A stretch of DNA of 64,000 nucleotides from Primulina eburnea (GCF_022965805.1 NC_133110.1:32488790-32552789), one strand, 5' to 3'; positions 24,039 through 36,900 are shown, numbered from the stretch's first letter. The notes: generated from the letters alone by a model not told the origin. Numbers and translations: made by a program.

Positions 24039-25421
24039 TTATTCTTCTTCTATAGATGAGGAATCATGATCAGCATCACCAGTCACCCCTTCAATATCCA
24101 GCCTCATTCCCACACCAACCGATTCATTATCCAAAGTAGGTCCACCTGCTGTTTGATTGACGATATATGCCATATCTGCTTCATTGAACACAACATCCCT
24201 ACTTATAATCATCCTTTTGAATCTGTTTTCCAAGCACCAGAGTTTATATCCTTTAACTCCCTTTGGGTATCCAATGAATATGCATTTTAAGGCTCTTGGT
24301 GCAAGTTTGTCTTGTCTCGAATGTGCATATGCAATACACCCAAAGATTCTTAGGTGCTTATATGCTGCTGGTTTACCTGTCCATAATTCCTGAGGTGTTT
24401 TAAAACCTATGGCAGAGGAGGGACATATATTGAAGAGGTAACAAGCCGTGCTCACAGCTTCTGCCCAGAAGGTTTTTGGCAAGTTAGCTGCTACGAGCAT
24501 ACACCTTACTCTTTCAAGGATGGTCCTGTTCATTCTTTCTGCAAGGCCGTTCTGGTGTGGAGTACCTCTCATTGTCTTGTGTCTAGTGATTCCTTCTTTT
24601 GCACAAAACATGTTGAACTCATCAGATAAGAATCAAGTCCATTGTCTGTCCTTAGACATTTCACCTTCCTGCCTGTTTGTTCTCCACAAGTGCTTTCCAT
24701 TCCTTGAACGATTTGAAGGCTTCATCTTTTCCTTTTAGAATATATACCCACACTCTTCTGGAATAGTCATCTATGATGCTCATAAAGTACTTAGCTCCAC
24801 CTAATGAGGTTGTTCTTGAAGCACCCCAAAGATCCGAGTGGATGTAATATAAGGTAGCTTTGGTTCTGTACGTTGATGTATTAAACTTGGCTCTACAAGA
24901 TTTTCCATACACACATTCTTCACAAAATCCCAAGTTTTCTATTTTATCCCCATCGAAAGCTCCTTGTTTGCACAATTCCGTTAATCCTTGGTTACTGACA
25001 TGGCCTAGCCTTTTATACCACAGCTGAGTCTTATTGCCATCACCTTTTGCCACTGCAGCAATCGAACTAATTATTGTGCTTCCAACAAGCGAGTATAGTC
25101 CATTTTTTCTAATTCCCTTCATCATTACTAGAGCACCTCTTTAAACCTTAAGAACTCCTTTTCTGCTTTGAATGTGTACCCGATTTTATCCAGTGTTCCA
25201 AGAGATATCAAATTTCTCTTTAATTCTGGAACGTATCTTACCTCTTGTAGTATTCTCTCAAGTACATCATACATCTTGATTCTTACAGCCCCAATTAAAA
25301 TTACCTTGCATGCTTTATTGTTACCAAGGAGTACTGAACCATCTTCTATTTGGTTCAGAATTTCAAACCAATCATGGTTGGGTGTCATATGGTATGAGCA
25401 CCTTGAGTTTGATAAGTGCAA
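24039..25421 (-). pseudogene. Element E GAG-pre-integrase and integrase region
   Basis: Three broken frames. 25128-25421 carries the post-protease part with RCSYHMTPNHDWF. 24661-25125 carries the HHCC zinc finger (WYKRLGHVSNQGL ... FCEECVYGKSCR) and the first catalytic aspartate region (HSDLWGASRTTSLGGAKYF). 24039-24611 carries GTPHQNGLAERMNRT with the catalytic glutamate. Frameshifts near 25126 and 24630 separate them. Confidence 0.85.
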
Positions 25422-26841
25422 GATTTGGACTTAATTTACATTTAAATCCATTTTGAATTATGCTTGTTTCGAACAGAATTATGCGTTTTTGGTTTGTTTA
25501 TGTTGTCATTTCAGGAATGGAGAAAATAGCGAACACGAAGCCAAGTGGACCAAGAAGCGCACGACCACGAGCACATCACCGGACAGATGTGTGCGCGCGG
25601 CCGCGCCACTTCACGCGCAGGCGCGCGCACACCCACACAAATGCAAGACCAGTGAGTCGCGCGCCATCGCGCCACATCGTGCGCAGCCGCGCGCACAAAT
25701 ACAAGCACCCGAGCAGAACATCGCGCGCCACCGCGCGGCATCACGTGCACCCGCGTGCGCACAGAAGAAGCGAATACACAGAAGCTCGCGCGCGGGCGCG
25801 CGAGATTGCGCGCAACCGCGCGTACACCTGCACGGCCAAACACAGTAGCGCGCGCGCAGCAGCGCGATATCACGCGCACCCGCGTACACGGCGTCCCAGA
25901 AATCACTATATAATGCGCACCGCTAGGTCAGAAGGGGGACACGCCGTTTCAGACGAAAATACAGAGGAAGACTCGGAGCGAAGGCGAGACGAAGGCACGA
26001 CACGCGAAGATCGATCACAACTATGAAGAACGACGGATCTGGGGACAGAGACGACGCTTCGGATTTGTTATCTTTCCCTTTGTCTCTTTATTTTATTGCG
26101 TGGCGATGTCTAGAATCATAAACATGTCTTGTTTTCTCTTGGATTTCGTGATGAACTAAATTTCCATTCTAGAGGTTGACGTAGCTTTGTCTATACGATG
26201 ATTTGACGTGGATATTTTTATGATTGGATTCCGTTTTATTTAATTGTGTTCTCTACTCTGGTTACATCGCAATTTACTGGCCATAAATTGTATGTTGTGA
26301 TTAATTCTGCAACTCGGGAGAGGGACTAGGGTTATAGATCACTAGAGGCACATCGTGGGATGTTTATATCGTTCGGAAGGCGTATAACTTTTGCGAGGCT
26401 TAGGTAAGAACATTAATTGCATCTATCAATTAAACTTAGATTTGTATTAGGAATAATTAAATCGAAGTTTGAATGATACAGTTATTCGTCACTTGGGAAA
26501 GGGGGCATAAAATACGTAAGTGTTCTTGGCCATTAAATAATAGGAATTCAAGAATTTAAATGCTACCAGGAAGTACAATCGTAGAAACTTAGTGAAATCA
26601 TTCCTCTAGATATTTTCTATCACTGATATTTCTCCATTCGGTAATTCGAATTATTATTCACTCGCAATTTAATTGTTTTTAACAAACCAATTCTCGTACG
26701 AATTTTCTAGATAAAGTTTGGACTATTTTAATTACAAGAATTGATATACAATTCTACACACACTCCTCGTGGGATCGATATCTGTACTCTAACCAGTACT
26801 AAAACTTGACACCGTACACTTGCGGTAGTGAAAACACGCAA
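25409..26841 (+). repeat. 5' LTR of element D (1433 bp)
   Basis: It contains a strikingly GC-rich segment (about 25590-25890) with GCGCGC and GCGCAC runs in a degenerate repeat of roughly 55-65 bases. AT-rich sequence follows, ending in AACACGCAA. It is longer than its partner by about 157 bases, mainly because of deletions in the 3' LTR near 31550. Confidence 0.88.
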
Positions 26842-26987
26842 TAAGTTTTTGGCGCCGTTGCCGGGGAGTGTCAAATTTGAATTTATATCAGTACTGTTAC
26901 CAAATTAGTCTAGATTTTAATTTAGAGCTTTTATTTTTATTGTATTTTAAATTGATTGAGTTTTTCATTTTTCCTGCTTGACAATGT

Positions 26988-29024
26988 ATGCTAAGATCGC
27001 AAAACTCAGACTTGCTGATTTTTGACCCGGAGATCGAAAGAACTGCGAGAAAATTAAGAAAAGCAAAGAGGGAAGAGATCCAAGCAATGGCTGAACACAG
27101 AGAAAATGACAGACACGCCCAGCCAGAGGCTATTCCTATCAGAGATCACTTCCGACCAGTGATCAACAATCATTACTCTGGTATTGCTCGGGGGACCATA
27201 AATGCTAACAATTTTGAGCTGAAGCCTGCCCTGATCAATATGGTTCAACAAAACCAGTTCGTTGGAACTGCTACTTCAGATCCTCACGTTCACCTGAGAA
27301 CTTTCGTGGAAATCACAGATACGGTAAAGATTAATAATGTTCCTGATGACATTATTAGATTGCGTTTGTTTCCTTTTTCTCTCAGGGATCAAGCAAGAGG
27401 ATGGCTCCAATCACTGCCGTTAGGGAGCATCACGACATGGCAGGAGCTGGCGACAAAGTTCCTTTCTAAATATTTTCCACCTGCGAAGTCTGCACAATTA
27501 AAGATTGAGATCACACTTTTAGACAGACAGACTTCGAGTAGTTGTATGAAGCTTGGGAAAGGTATAAAGAGCTGTTGCGGAGGTGCCTGAATCATGGTTT
27601 CGAAGACTGGGTGCAGATTGAGTTGTTTTATAATGGATTGAATGGTCAAACACGTACAACTGTGGATGCAGCGGCAGGTGGCACGATCTTTGCCAAATCT
27701 CCTGCTCAAGCCTACGACTTGCTTGAGCAAATGACTATTAACAGCTACCAATGGCCGTCTGAGAGTTCAGGAGTACAGAAGACTGTTGGAATTTATGCGG
27801 TGGATCCGATCACATCACTTACTGCACAAGTATCAGCATTGACTACACAGATAGCAACCATGAATAAAGTGAGCACATCAAATACTGAGGGACCATTGCC
27901 CGTCGTTGAAGAAGCACAATATCTTGAAGAAGCTCAGTATATCAACAACAGAAATGTTGGAGGGTTTGGCGGATATCGAGGTAACCCTCCCCCTAATACG
28001 TATCATCCTGGGTTGAGAAACCATGAAAATTTTTCTTATGCAAACAATAAGAATGTGTTGAATCCTCCACCGGGGTTCAATACATCAAATGGGGAAGGGA
28101 AGCCATCATTTGAGGATTTAGTTGGAACGTTTGTTGCTGAATCTGGCAAGAGAATGGCTAGGACTGAGTCTAGGCTTGACAACCTAGAAACCCATTGGTG
28201 CTACTTTGAAAATCCTGGAGTCGCAAGTTGGGCAAATAACGAAGCAACTCACATCTCAACCATCAGGTGCAGTGCAAAAGAATGCAGACCCAAATCTGAG
28301 AGAGGTGAATGCTATTTTTATCCAGCATGAGGAGATTGGAGTGGTAAGCAAAGAAGAGAAAGTTGATCAGCCGCCTCCAAGCAAAAGGAGCCGAGGTAAG
28401 AAAGGTAAGAGTTATGATTTTGATCAATGCGTTGATATTTCTTTACTTCCCTATCCCCAAAGATTTTTACAATTGAAGGCTGAGTTTCAAAAGAAAAAAG
28501 GTCTTGAAGATCTCAAGAACCTACACTCTAACATTCAGTTTGCAGAGCTGGAAGAGGTGGCATTTACTGGAAGAGATGATAAGGGCAGGAAAGGAAATCT
28601 TCCTCAGAAGCTACAAGACCCCGGGGAATTTGTTGTACCATGTGAAATTGGAAGTCAATCAGTGAAAAAAGCTATCTGTGATTCAGGAGCGAGTGTGAAC
28701 ATAATGCCAAGTTTCCTTTACGAGAAACTTGGATTGAGTAGGATAAAGCCCACAGGACTAAGCTTGCAGATGGCAGATAAATTGGTTAGGACACCGCTGG
28801 GTATTGTGGAAGATTTTGAACTCAAAATAGATAAATTAAGGCTTCTAGCAGATTTTGTGGTGCTTGACATGGGGAACAGTCAGAATGTTCGTGCTATTTT
28901 AGGACGACCATTTTTGGCTACTGCTGGAGCCATCATTGATTTGAGACAAGGAAAACTGACCATGGCGGTTGATGGTCAAAACATAGAACTCAAGGCTTCC
29001 AAGATATCATACAAACCACCATGA
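26988..29024 (+). pseudogene. Element D Gag-protease with two frameshifts
   Basis: Three overlapping frames make one Gag-protease region. 26988-27590 carries the retrotransposon gag domain (NNFELKPALINMVQQNQFVG, RLRLFPFSLRDQARGWL). A frameshift near 27536 moves to 27542-28330 (YEAWERYKELLRRC, the YHPGLRNHENFSYANNKN block). A second, near 28185, moves to 28206-29024. The last holds the protease signature CDSGASVNIMP and ILGRPFLATAGA, as in Athila/Tat elements. No CCHC knuckle is evident. The frame ends at 29024 and no reverse transcriptase follows. Confidence 0.85.
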
Positions 29025-30934
29025 ACAAGAGTGGTATAGTCGGGCTGATGACGTTAAACCAAGCGCTGTGTGGGAGGCAACCCACAATTTATTTTCTTTA
29101 GCATTCATTTTGTTTTTATTATTTTATTTTATTTTACGTCCTTAGTTGTTAATTTTACCCACCACCAGATCTATCACCGCCGCAGCCCATGGACATGGAT
29201 GACACAGATGCTGCGGACAACAACTCGAGCGCCCGAGTTTTGACACTCGTGCGCAAGGTATGTGTTTTCGTGTTCTTTATTTCTATACATTGAGGACAAT
29301 GCATAATTTAAGTTTGGGGGAGGGTAAAATTGCGTTGCTTGTTAGAATTTTTAGAATTTTTCTGCAAATTTTTTTATTTTATCGCTCAGTATTAGTTAAT
29401 TTGAATTTTTTTTATTGCATGTTAGAACTTGTTAGGTAGCATCATGGATAAGCAAAATGTGTGACCAATGATGAAAACTGAATTACGATCTTGAAATATA
29501 TATGTGTTCATGAGAACCTAGGAGTCACAAATATTTTGCACTGTCGTGTTTATTGATACTATTGTTGCTTAGAGACAAGTTGCATGCCTATGATGCTAAA
29601 TAGATGAGGGATATCCGATTCTTGGTAAAACTTGCATGACATCGATTGACACTTTTGCAGACTTAGAAATGATCTAGGCAGTCTTTCACAACATCCTTGG
29701 GCCTGTGTTCTTTGTTTACTGTCAATTGTAGCCCGTTGAGCTTCAAATTTAATTGAGATCCTTACTTTTTCTTCGTGCACCTATTTCACATATCATTTTG
29801 ATTGCAAATTGCATGTGACTGGTTTGTATGAGATGATTAATGGATTGACGGTAATCTAGAACTTGTTTGAACACTTTTTGAGGCGAAATACAGATAATAT
29901 GCGACATAGGAATGATTTAGGCGATCTTTGGAGCCGTTTTGAGCCTTCGAGCCTACCAACAGAACATGAAGTATCCCTAGTGTCCTATTTTGAGCCTATT
30001 AAAAAATCAAGTGGCGTATGTCAATGACATACAATTAGCCCCCACTTGTATCTATTCTGTATTCCACAGCAACTACCAAATGAAGCTTATACACTTAATT
30101 TCCTACCTGATTTTGAGAGAAATAAATTCAGTGGTGTTGTAATGATTCAAATGCTCCTTGTAAAGAAAAAGAAAAATTTAAAGCATGAAAAAAGGAGTTG
30201 GCAAAGAAAAGAAGAAGAAAAACAATGAAAAGAATGAATCAAAAGTGGTTAGCAAGAAAGAAAATACGGAAAATGGAGGATATGAATGAAAAGAAAACAA
30301 TAAAGTGGGTGGTGGTTCAAAAGAAAATGAAAATGAGTGAAGTTGATGAAGTTCAAATATTTCTCTCAAATTTTGATTTCCATAACTTTATTGTAGCCGT
30401 GAGCCGTGGCCTAACGTTACAAGCCTACAAGACCTATTAACCTTGTCACATTTATCCAATATACTAGTGGAGAAAAGTTGTTCAAGTCAAGCCTATGGAT
30501 ACCTGAAAAACATTGTCATCAAGTATAAACTTTAATCACTTGCTTGCAAGCATCTCGTCGTGTGATTTCATCTTTGGTATAATTTCGTTGAATATTCATT
30601 GAGCCAATTAATCACCAATAAAGTCCTATGTGATCTATGAATGTGAACTTGTATGTTGATGAAGTGTAAGTTAAACTAAACTAAGGATTTCTTGATTCTG
30701 TAAGTGGATGGGCATTATGACTCTATTTGAGCACTCGATGGGGTAAACGAACATTGACTTATCACACACACACGTGATTCTTGGGAAATCGTTAATTACA
30801 TTAAATAGATAAAATCTGAGGCCAATATCACTTCTTGCGAATCCATGACTGTTAAGAGTTTCATTATTTATTAATTGACTTCTTGTTTTTATTTTATTTT
30901 GCTCGGGACTAGCAAAAGTTCAAGTTTGGGGGGT
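29025..30934 (+). other. Non-coding 3' region of element D, with two polypurine tracts
   Basis: It opens with GATGACGTTAAACCAAGCGC and GGGAGGCAACCCACAATTT, blocks I recall from the region after the coding part of Athila elements. TTTAAGTTTGGGGGAGGGT near 29308-29327 closely resembles the true polypurine tract at about 30921-30934. The short open frames here have no recognisable motifs. Confidence 0.6.
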
Positions 30935-32210
30935 TTGATAAGTGCAAGATTTGCACTTAATTTACATTTAAATCCATTTTGAATTATGCTTGTTTCGAAC
31001 AGAATTATGCGTTTTTGTTTTGTTTATGTTGTCATTTCAGGAAATGGAGAAAATAGCGAACACGAAGCCAAGTGGACCAAGAAGCGCACGACCACGAGCA
31101 CATCACCGGACAGATGTGTGCGCGCGGCCGCACCACTTCACGCGCAGGCGCGCGCACACCCACACAAATGCAAGACCAGTGAGTCGCGCGCCATCGCGCC
31201 ACATCGCGCGCAGCCGCGCGCGCAAAGACAAGCACCCGAGCAGAACATCGCGCGCCACCGCGCGACATCACGCGCACCCGTGCGCGAACAGAAGAAGCGA
31301 ATGCACAGAAGCTTGCGCACGGGCGCGCGAGATTACGCGCAACCGCGCGTACACCTGCACGGCCAAACACAGTAGCGTGCGCAGCAGCGCGATATCACGC
31401 ACACCCGCGCGCACGGCGTCCCAGAAATCACTTTATAATGCGCACCGCTAGGTCAGAAGGGGGACACGCCGTTTCGGACGAAAATACAGAGGAAGACTCG
31501 GAGCGAAGGCGAGACGAAGGCACGACACGCGAAGATCGTTCACAAACATGTCTTTCCCTTTGTCTCTTTATTTGACGTGGATATTTTTATGATTGGATTC
31601 CGTTTTATTTAATTGTGTTCTCTACTCTTGTTTCATTGCAATTTACTGGCCATAAATTATATGTTGTGATTAATTCTGCAACTCGGGAGAGGGACTAGGG
31701 TTATAGATCACTAGAGGCACATCGTGTGATGTTTATATCGTTCGGAAGGCGTATAACTTTTGCTAGGCTTAGGTAAGAACATTAATTGCATCTATCAATT
31801 AAACTTAGATTTGTATTAGGAATAATTGAATCGAAGTTTGAATGATACAGTTATTCGTCACTTGGGAAAGGGGGAATAAAATACGTAAGTGTTCTTGGCC
31901 ATTAAATAATAGGAATTCAAGAATTTAAATGCTACCAGGAAGAATAATCGTAGAAACTTAGTGAAATCATTACTCTAGATATTTTCTATCACTGATATTT
32001 CTCCATTCGGTAATTCGAATTATTATTCACTCGCAATTTAATTGTTTTTAACAAACCAATTCTCGTACGAATTTTCTAGATAAAGTTTGGACTATTTTAA
32101 TTACAAGAATTGATATACAATTCTACACACACTCCTCGTGGGATCGATATCTGTACTCTAACCAGTACTAAAACTTGACACCGTACACTTGCGGTAGTGA
32201 AAACACGCAA
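30935..32210 (+). repeat. 3' LTR of element D (1276 bp)
   Basis: The partner of 25409-26841 with scattered substitutions. It lacks two blocks present in the 5' LTR around 26015-26200 (junctions near 31545-31575). The GC-rich repeat segment is kept at about 31115-31420. Confidence 0.88.
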
Positions 32211-33065
32211 CAAGTCCAATATCCATTCTTCTGAGGGATCTTTATCAGACACTGTTAGAACCTCGGCTGACTCATATCCATCTTGTACAATGGCTGCATC
32301 CCCTGATTCAGATGGTTTTCCATGGAATATCTTCTTTCTTTCGGGGAATTCAATTTTGAATTGGCCTTCTTTATGACAAAAGAAGCATCTCCTTTTAGTT
32401 CTAGACTTGGATCTTGTCTTGAACCTATTTTTAATGAATTCCCTCCTCTCAGATCTTCCACGAACCATTAAACCTTCACCTGATTCTTCTTCTTTGATCT
32501 CAGATTTCTTCTTTAGCTCTTTAGAAACCAGTGTTTTTTGTACTTCCTCCAGGGACAAGGATTCTCTGCCAAAGATCAGTGTATCTGAAATATTCTCATA
32601 TTCTTTTGGTAGAGATCTCAACAGCAACATACCTTGATCCTCATCCTCAATTTTTATCTCGATATTAACATGATCAAGTATGACTTTGTTGAAGTCATCT
32701 ATATGATCCTCCAGAAACTTCCCATGCAACATCTTGAATGTATAGAGTCTTTGCTTCAGATAGGGTCGATTGGCCATTGACTTTGTCATGTATAGGTGTT
32801 CAAGTTTTGTCCAGATTGCAGCTGCTGATTTTTCCTTCGAGACTTCCCCTAGAACTTTGTCTCCAAGATTGAAGATCGGAACACTGTGGGCTTTATTCAA
32901 GATATCTTTCTTTTCCTTATCAGATAATGAAGAAGATATTGACTTCTCCCCCACTAGCACCTCATCTAATCCTTGATGAACCAGCAGTGCATGCATCTTC
33001 AGACGCCACAAAACAAAGTCATTTTTTCCGGTAAATTTCTCGACTTCATATCTTTCAGACGCCAT
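32211..33065 (-). pseudogene. Element E Gag region, cut by element D
   Basis: It begins MASERYEVEKFTGKNDFVLW, a typical copia Gag start 14 bases downstream of the primer-binding site. UBN2-type Gag occupies about residues 20-190. The zinc knuckle reads CFFCHKEGQFKIEF, so the consensus histidine and last cysteine are both replaced (Q and F). The frame reaches EEWILD at the protease start and then runs into the LTR of element D. The active-site side continues at 25421 beyond D. Confidence 0.85.
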
Positions 33066-33096
33066 GCTCTTTCAAGCCTGGGCTCTGATACCACTT

Positions 33097-33636
33097 TGTT
33101 GTAATTCGATTTGATCACGAACGAATTAACTCGTCCCAAATATCGAATTCAGGTTAATTTTGAAACATGCAATATATCAGCATTCAACAGTGATCAAGAA
33201 AGAAACTGAATAATAAGAAATGTGATCAACACCAAAGCGATTTAACGTGGTTCGACAAATTTGTCTACTTCCACGGACAAGCAACACTCGACCAATCTTT
33301 ATTGAACTCAAGAACACCTTAATGGTGAATTTACAAGTTTCTGGATCAATCTCACATACACAGATCTCCACTCAATTCCTCAACAATGAATCCGAAAGAT
33401 AAGAGAAAAAACTCTCTTTTGTTGTGAGTGAATGTGTAAAACAGAAGAAGCAGCCCCATTAAATTTCAGGGCCTCTGAACATATATACTTCTGTCTGTGT
33501 GAACACTATATGTAAGCAACTGTCACTCTCAACCATTTCTTGACTTTTGTTAATTCACCTTGTGCCATTAAGCCAGCTCAAACAGAAAACTAACAAGGCT
33601 CCACCGAAGTGTCAAGATCTTGAGATAATATCCACA
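33097..33636 (-). repeat. 5' LTR of copia element E (540 bp)
   Basis: The partner of 21716-22264. It lies three bases from the primer-binding site and is flanked on the right by AGTTG (33637-33641). Confidence 0.9.
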
Positions 33637-33641
33637 AGTTG

Positions 33642-33993
33642 CATATTGTCTGAAGTGTTTTGCTTACTGAATTTGCATATTGTACTAAGTTTGTAACTTT
33701 GTTTGACTTGCTAGGTGCTAAAGGAGCAAAAAGAAAGGGACAAAGTTCACAAAATACCACTAACACATGAGAAATGAACTATGGAATTTCATCAAACAAT
33801 ACTTAAATTTCACATTATTGCAAATTCCTTCCCATGTTTGGACACAATCAACATTTTTTTCAGTCGCCAAATCAAATGGTAACTTATTTTATAAAAATTT
33901 TCACTATTGAAGAATAATATGTTTATATTTTATATATTTCTTCTGTTTAAGATGCAGGAGGGTAATGCAAACTTCTATTTAGGTGATCATATG
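33642..33993. other. Spacer between elements E and G
   Basis: AT-rich sequence with no independent gene. It contains the possible FRS exon at 33712-33772 and otherwise looks like decayed 3' sequence of that pseudogene. Confidence 0.5.
33712..33772 (+). pseudogene. Possible 3' exon of the FRS-like pseudogene, beyond element E
   Basis: TTTGACTTGCTAG forms a plausible acceptor. It is followed by a short frame, GAKGAKRKGQSSQNTTNT, ending in TGA. The basic GAKRKG tail resembles C-termini of FRS/MULE proteins. Together with the donor near 21552, it suggests one intron now filled by 11.9 kb of nested retrotransposons. The exon is short, so this is an inference. Confidence 0.4.
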
Positions 33994-36900
33994 TGTAAGG
34001 TCCAAAATTAAGACGACGTAATCCGACTGCATGCAAATATAGGAAATATGAAAAATGAGTAATTAATTGATTTAATTGTTAAATTAATTATGTGTCATTC
34101 ATGATTATATGTTAAATATGATTGTATTATCTTCATGCATAAAAAATTATATTTTTTTAAGGAATATTTAAGTGACGATCGAGGAACGGAGACCGAGAGC
34201 TGAAAAATAGAAAATGTTTTTTATTGGTTATTTGTGTTTAATTATTTCAAATAAGGGTGGAAGTTTTTCATATTTTAGAAAATAAGGGGTTTGGAAGTGA
34301 TTTTATACGCCGAGACGTAAATTTTTATGAGTGTTGGTTTTTCATTAAAAAAATGCGAGCTTTTTGGCAACCCGGCTAATAAATTCACAAATTTATTTAA
34401 GCAATAACTTTGATAATATTTTATTAAATCCTAATTGAGACTAATGGGCTTAATTTGATTGGCTTGATAGGCCTAAAGCCTAATTAAATATTTAATTATT
34501 GTATTTAATATAATAAAAACCTAAAACCCTATACTTTGCACACAACCTCACGGTCACACAATTGTAAATTCTGAAAACTCTCTCCACCTTGACACACCAC
34601 ACACACGACACTTCACACAAAATTTTGAAGAGCAATTCGAAGGGTTCAAGCAAGAACAAGCCAAGGTTTCGATCCGTTCTTCGTTGTCAACGATTCTTCG
34701 TGCGTATATAACGCAAAGGCACGCTATATTCTCCTTTTACTCATCATCACACCATATTATGTATTTATTTATGAATTGCATGAAAAATAAGAACACCTTG
34801 ATATATTTTCGTACATGCATCAAAAGTGGATTTTTAAAGCTTGGTTTTGTTCCAAAAATCATGATTTACAAGTATATAAGGGGCTGCCATGTATTAGGAT
34901 GATAAGGGACCAAAACACTGCACATGATAAAAGATATAAGCTTGTACAAGTTACTGTCATGGTGCTTGAGGGGATCGGTTATGTGGGCATGGGGGCTGGG
35001 CTTTGGTTCGGTTGGGGCCAGGGCTTAGCTATGGTCCGTGAGGGGTCAAGGGAAGAGTCCTAGCCATGCTAGGACTCGAAAACCAGGGGCTGGGAGGAGT
35101 CCTTGCCATTCAAGACACTACCCGAGAGCTTGAAGGAAATCATGCGCAGGTTTCAGAAGTTTGGGCAGGGAGGAGGGGCTCGGCCAGGGGGCTTGGGCTG
35201 GGCTAGGTTAGGTCCTTAGGGTCCTAGAAGGGTGCTAGAGGTGTTGGGTCAGGGCCTGGGTCGGTTGGCTAGGTCCTATCAACAGAAACATGGAGTCCAT
35301 GCTAGGTGGGTTTCTCGGCCATTCATGATGCTGCTAGTGGAGCTTCGGTTATGGGAGCTTGGGGTTGGTCTGGGCTTGGTCTGGGCGTGGTCCAGGGCGG
35401 TTAGGGTCGGGATGGGTCGAGTGGTTAGCAGCTGGTAGTTTCCTAGAGGGAGAAAGAGTCCTATTGTCCAAGGGAAGGCTCACCCATACACAAGCACAGA
35501 TTTTGGGGTCAAGTTCGAGCAAGTTTCGAGCGGGCCATGGGTGGTTTTTCAGGCTGGGCTTGCACAGTAGGGTGCCTAGATGGGTTGGCTAGGTTTTGGT
35601 TCAAGGTGGCTTGGGCGTGGCTCGGGTAAATTAGGAGATGGCTCGGTGTGTTCGTCGAAGGGTCAAAAACGAGATTAAATAAACCAAAATTGATTCCATT
35701 TTTCCACGGGGGTGGCTCATGACATGGAAGGGTAGAATAAATAATAAAAAGGCTATGTTAAAAATTTGGGATCAAAATAACGAGTTTTGGATTTATTCGT
35801 GATTTAATCGCCACATGAAACGCTAACTAACGAGTTAATTGAAACACCTAGTTTAAGCTTTATAAAATTATGGAAAATTAGGTTTAAGCTCAAATAATTA
35901 TTAAAAGTCTAAGTTTTAAGTTTGGGAATTTTATATTCAGGTTTGCTTTAATTCGGGATTAAAACGCATTAATACGTCACATTTAAAGAATAAATTAAAA
36001 GTCCTTGATTTAAGCTAAATAAAAATATGAAAAAATTCATGTAGGCTTAAATAATTATTTGGGAAATTTTAGAGTCAATGAAATTAATAATAAGTCAAAA
36101 ACGTGAAATTTTACGTCCAAGGGTAAAACGGTCTTTTTACACCTAAAATTAGTAGACGTCATGGCAGTGCCCTAAATGCTGTTTTATGTGCTAATATGAT
36201 TATTTTCAATGGTTATGGATATTTATGGGGTTTTATATGATTATTTTAAATGTTGATGGAATTTATATATTTAGGGATTTTTATGACGAAAGATTTATTT
36301 CAAATGTTTATGATTTAAAATGTTAAAATGTTATATTAAATGTTCATGGTTATTTATATGTTAAAATGTTATTTTTTAAAACGTTTATGGATTTTATGGT
36401 TTAATTATGGACATTTAAAAGATATGTTGCATGCTTGGTTTAAAAAAAAAAACGTTATACGCATGTTTAATTTTTTAAAGTGATGAGAATATGAAACGTT
36501 GAAGAAAGTGAAGTAATTGGGACTAATACGATGATATGTTGGAAATTTCGTGAGGGTTATGGTCTCAGTGGGAGCCCGACGATCGTGTTTCCTTGGATAT
36601 GGATATGTAGATGTATACGATGATATGTTAATACGTAAGGCCAAGGCCCAGTTGACGGGTGAGAGTGTCGCTGGTGTCCCCGCCACCCAGTACTGTGGTT
36701 ACATGTAGATGGATCCATCGCCCAACACGTAGACGTAGACGTAGACGAACACGAAAGTCATAATTAACGATCTGAATTCAACGAAAAAAAAAAATACGTA
36801 TATGTTGATGATAATATGTATATGATTATATTGAAGATGATATGAAAATGTTTACGAAAATGTTTATGCTGGAAGGTTATGCGTGTCATGAAAATGGTAT

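Larger units (their letters stand above)
25409..32210 (+). mobile_element. Athila-like LTR element D (gag-protease only)
   Basis: The LTRs are 25409-26841 and 30935-32210, beginning TTGATAAGTGCAAGATTTG and ending AACACGCAA. GGCGCCGTTGCCGGGGA at 26851-26867, with the preceding T, is the tRNA-Asp-type primer site typical of Athila. Gag and an aspartic protease follow, then about 1.9 kb of non-coding sequence and a polypurine tract (AAGTTTGGGGGG) before the 3' LTR. There is no reverse transcriptase, RNase H or integrase. Flanks TGAGT and CAAGT match only three of five bases, so the target duplication is imperfect or mutated. The insertion cuts the protease start of copia element E. Confidence 0.85.
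21716..33636 (-). mobile_element. Ty1/copia element E, split by element D
   Basis: AGTTG at 21711-21715 and 33637-33641 flanks the element as a perfect 5-bp duplication. The 3' LTR is 21716-22264 and the 5' LTR 33097-33636; both run TGTTGTAATTCG to ATATCCACA on the plus strand. The primer-binding site at 33080-33093 reads TGGTATCAGAGCCC on the minus strand. A polypurine tract (CAAGGTGGAGAAT on the minus strand) adjoins the 3' LTR near 22265-22277. The coding region runs right to left and is interrupted at 25409-32210 by element D. Stops and frameshifts make it non-autonomous today. Confidence 0.92.

Noticed and set aside
25453..26026. Arg/Ala-rich open frames on both strands of the element D LTR (also 30986-31451)
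   Set aside because: They arise from the GC-rich repeat array of the LTR, occur in several frames at once and differ between the two LTR copies.
34815..35592. Gly/Trp/Leu-rich open frames in the GC-rich part of LTR G
   Set aside because: Low-complexity G-rich LTR sequence with no motif, start context or neighbour support.
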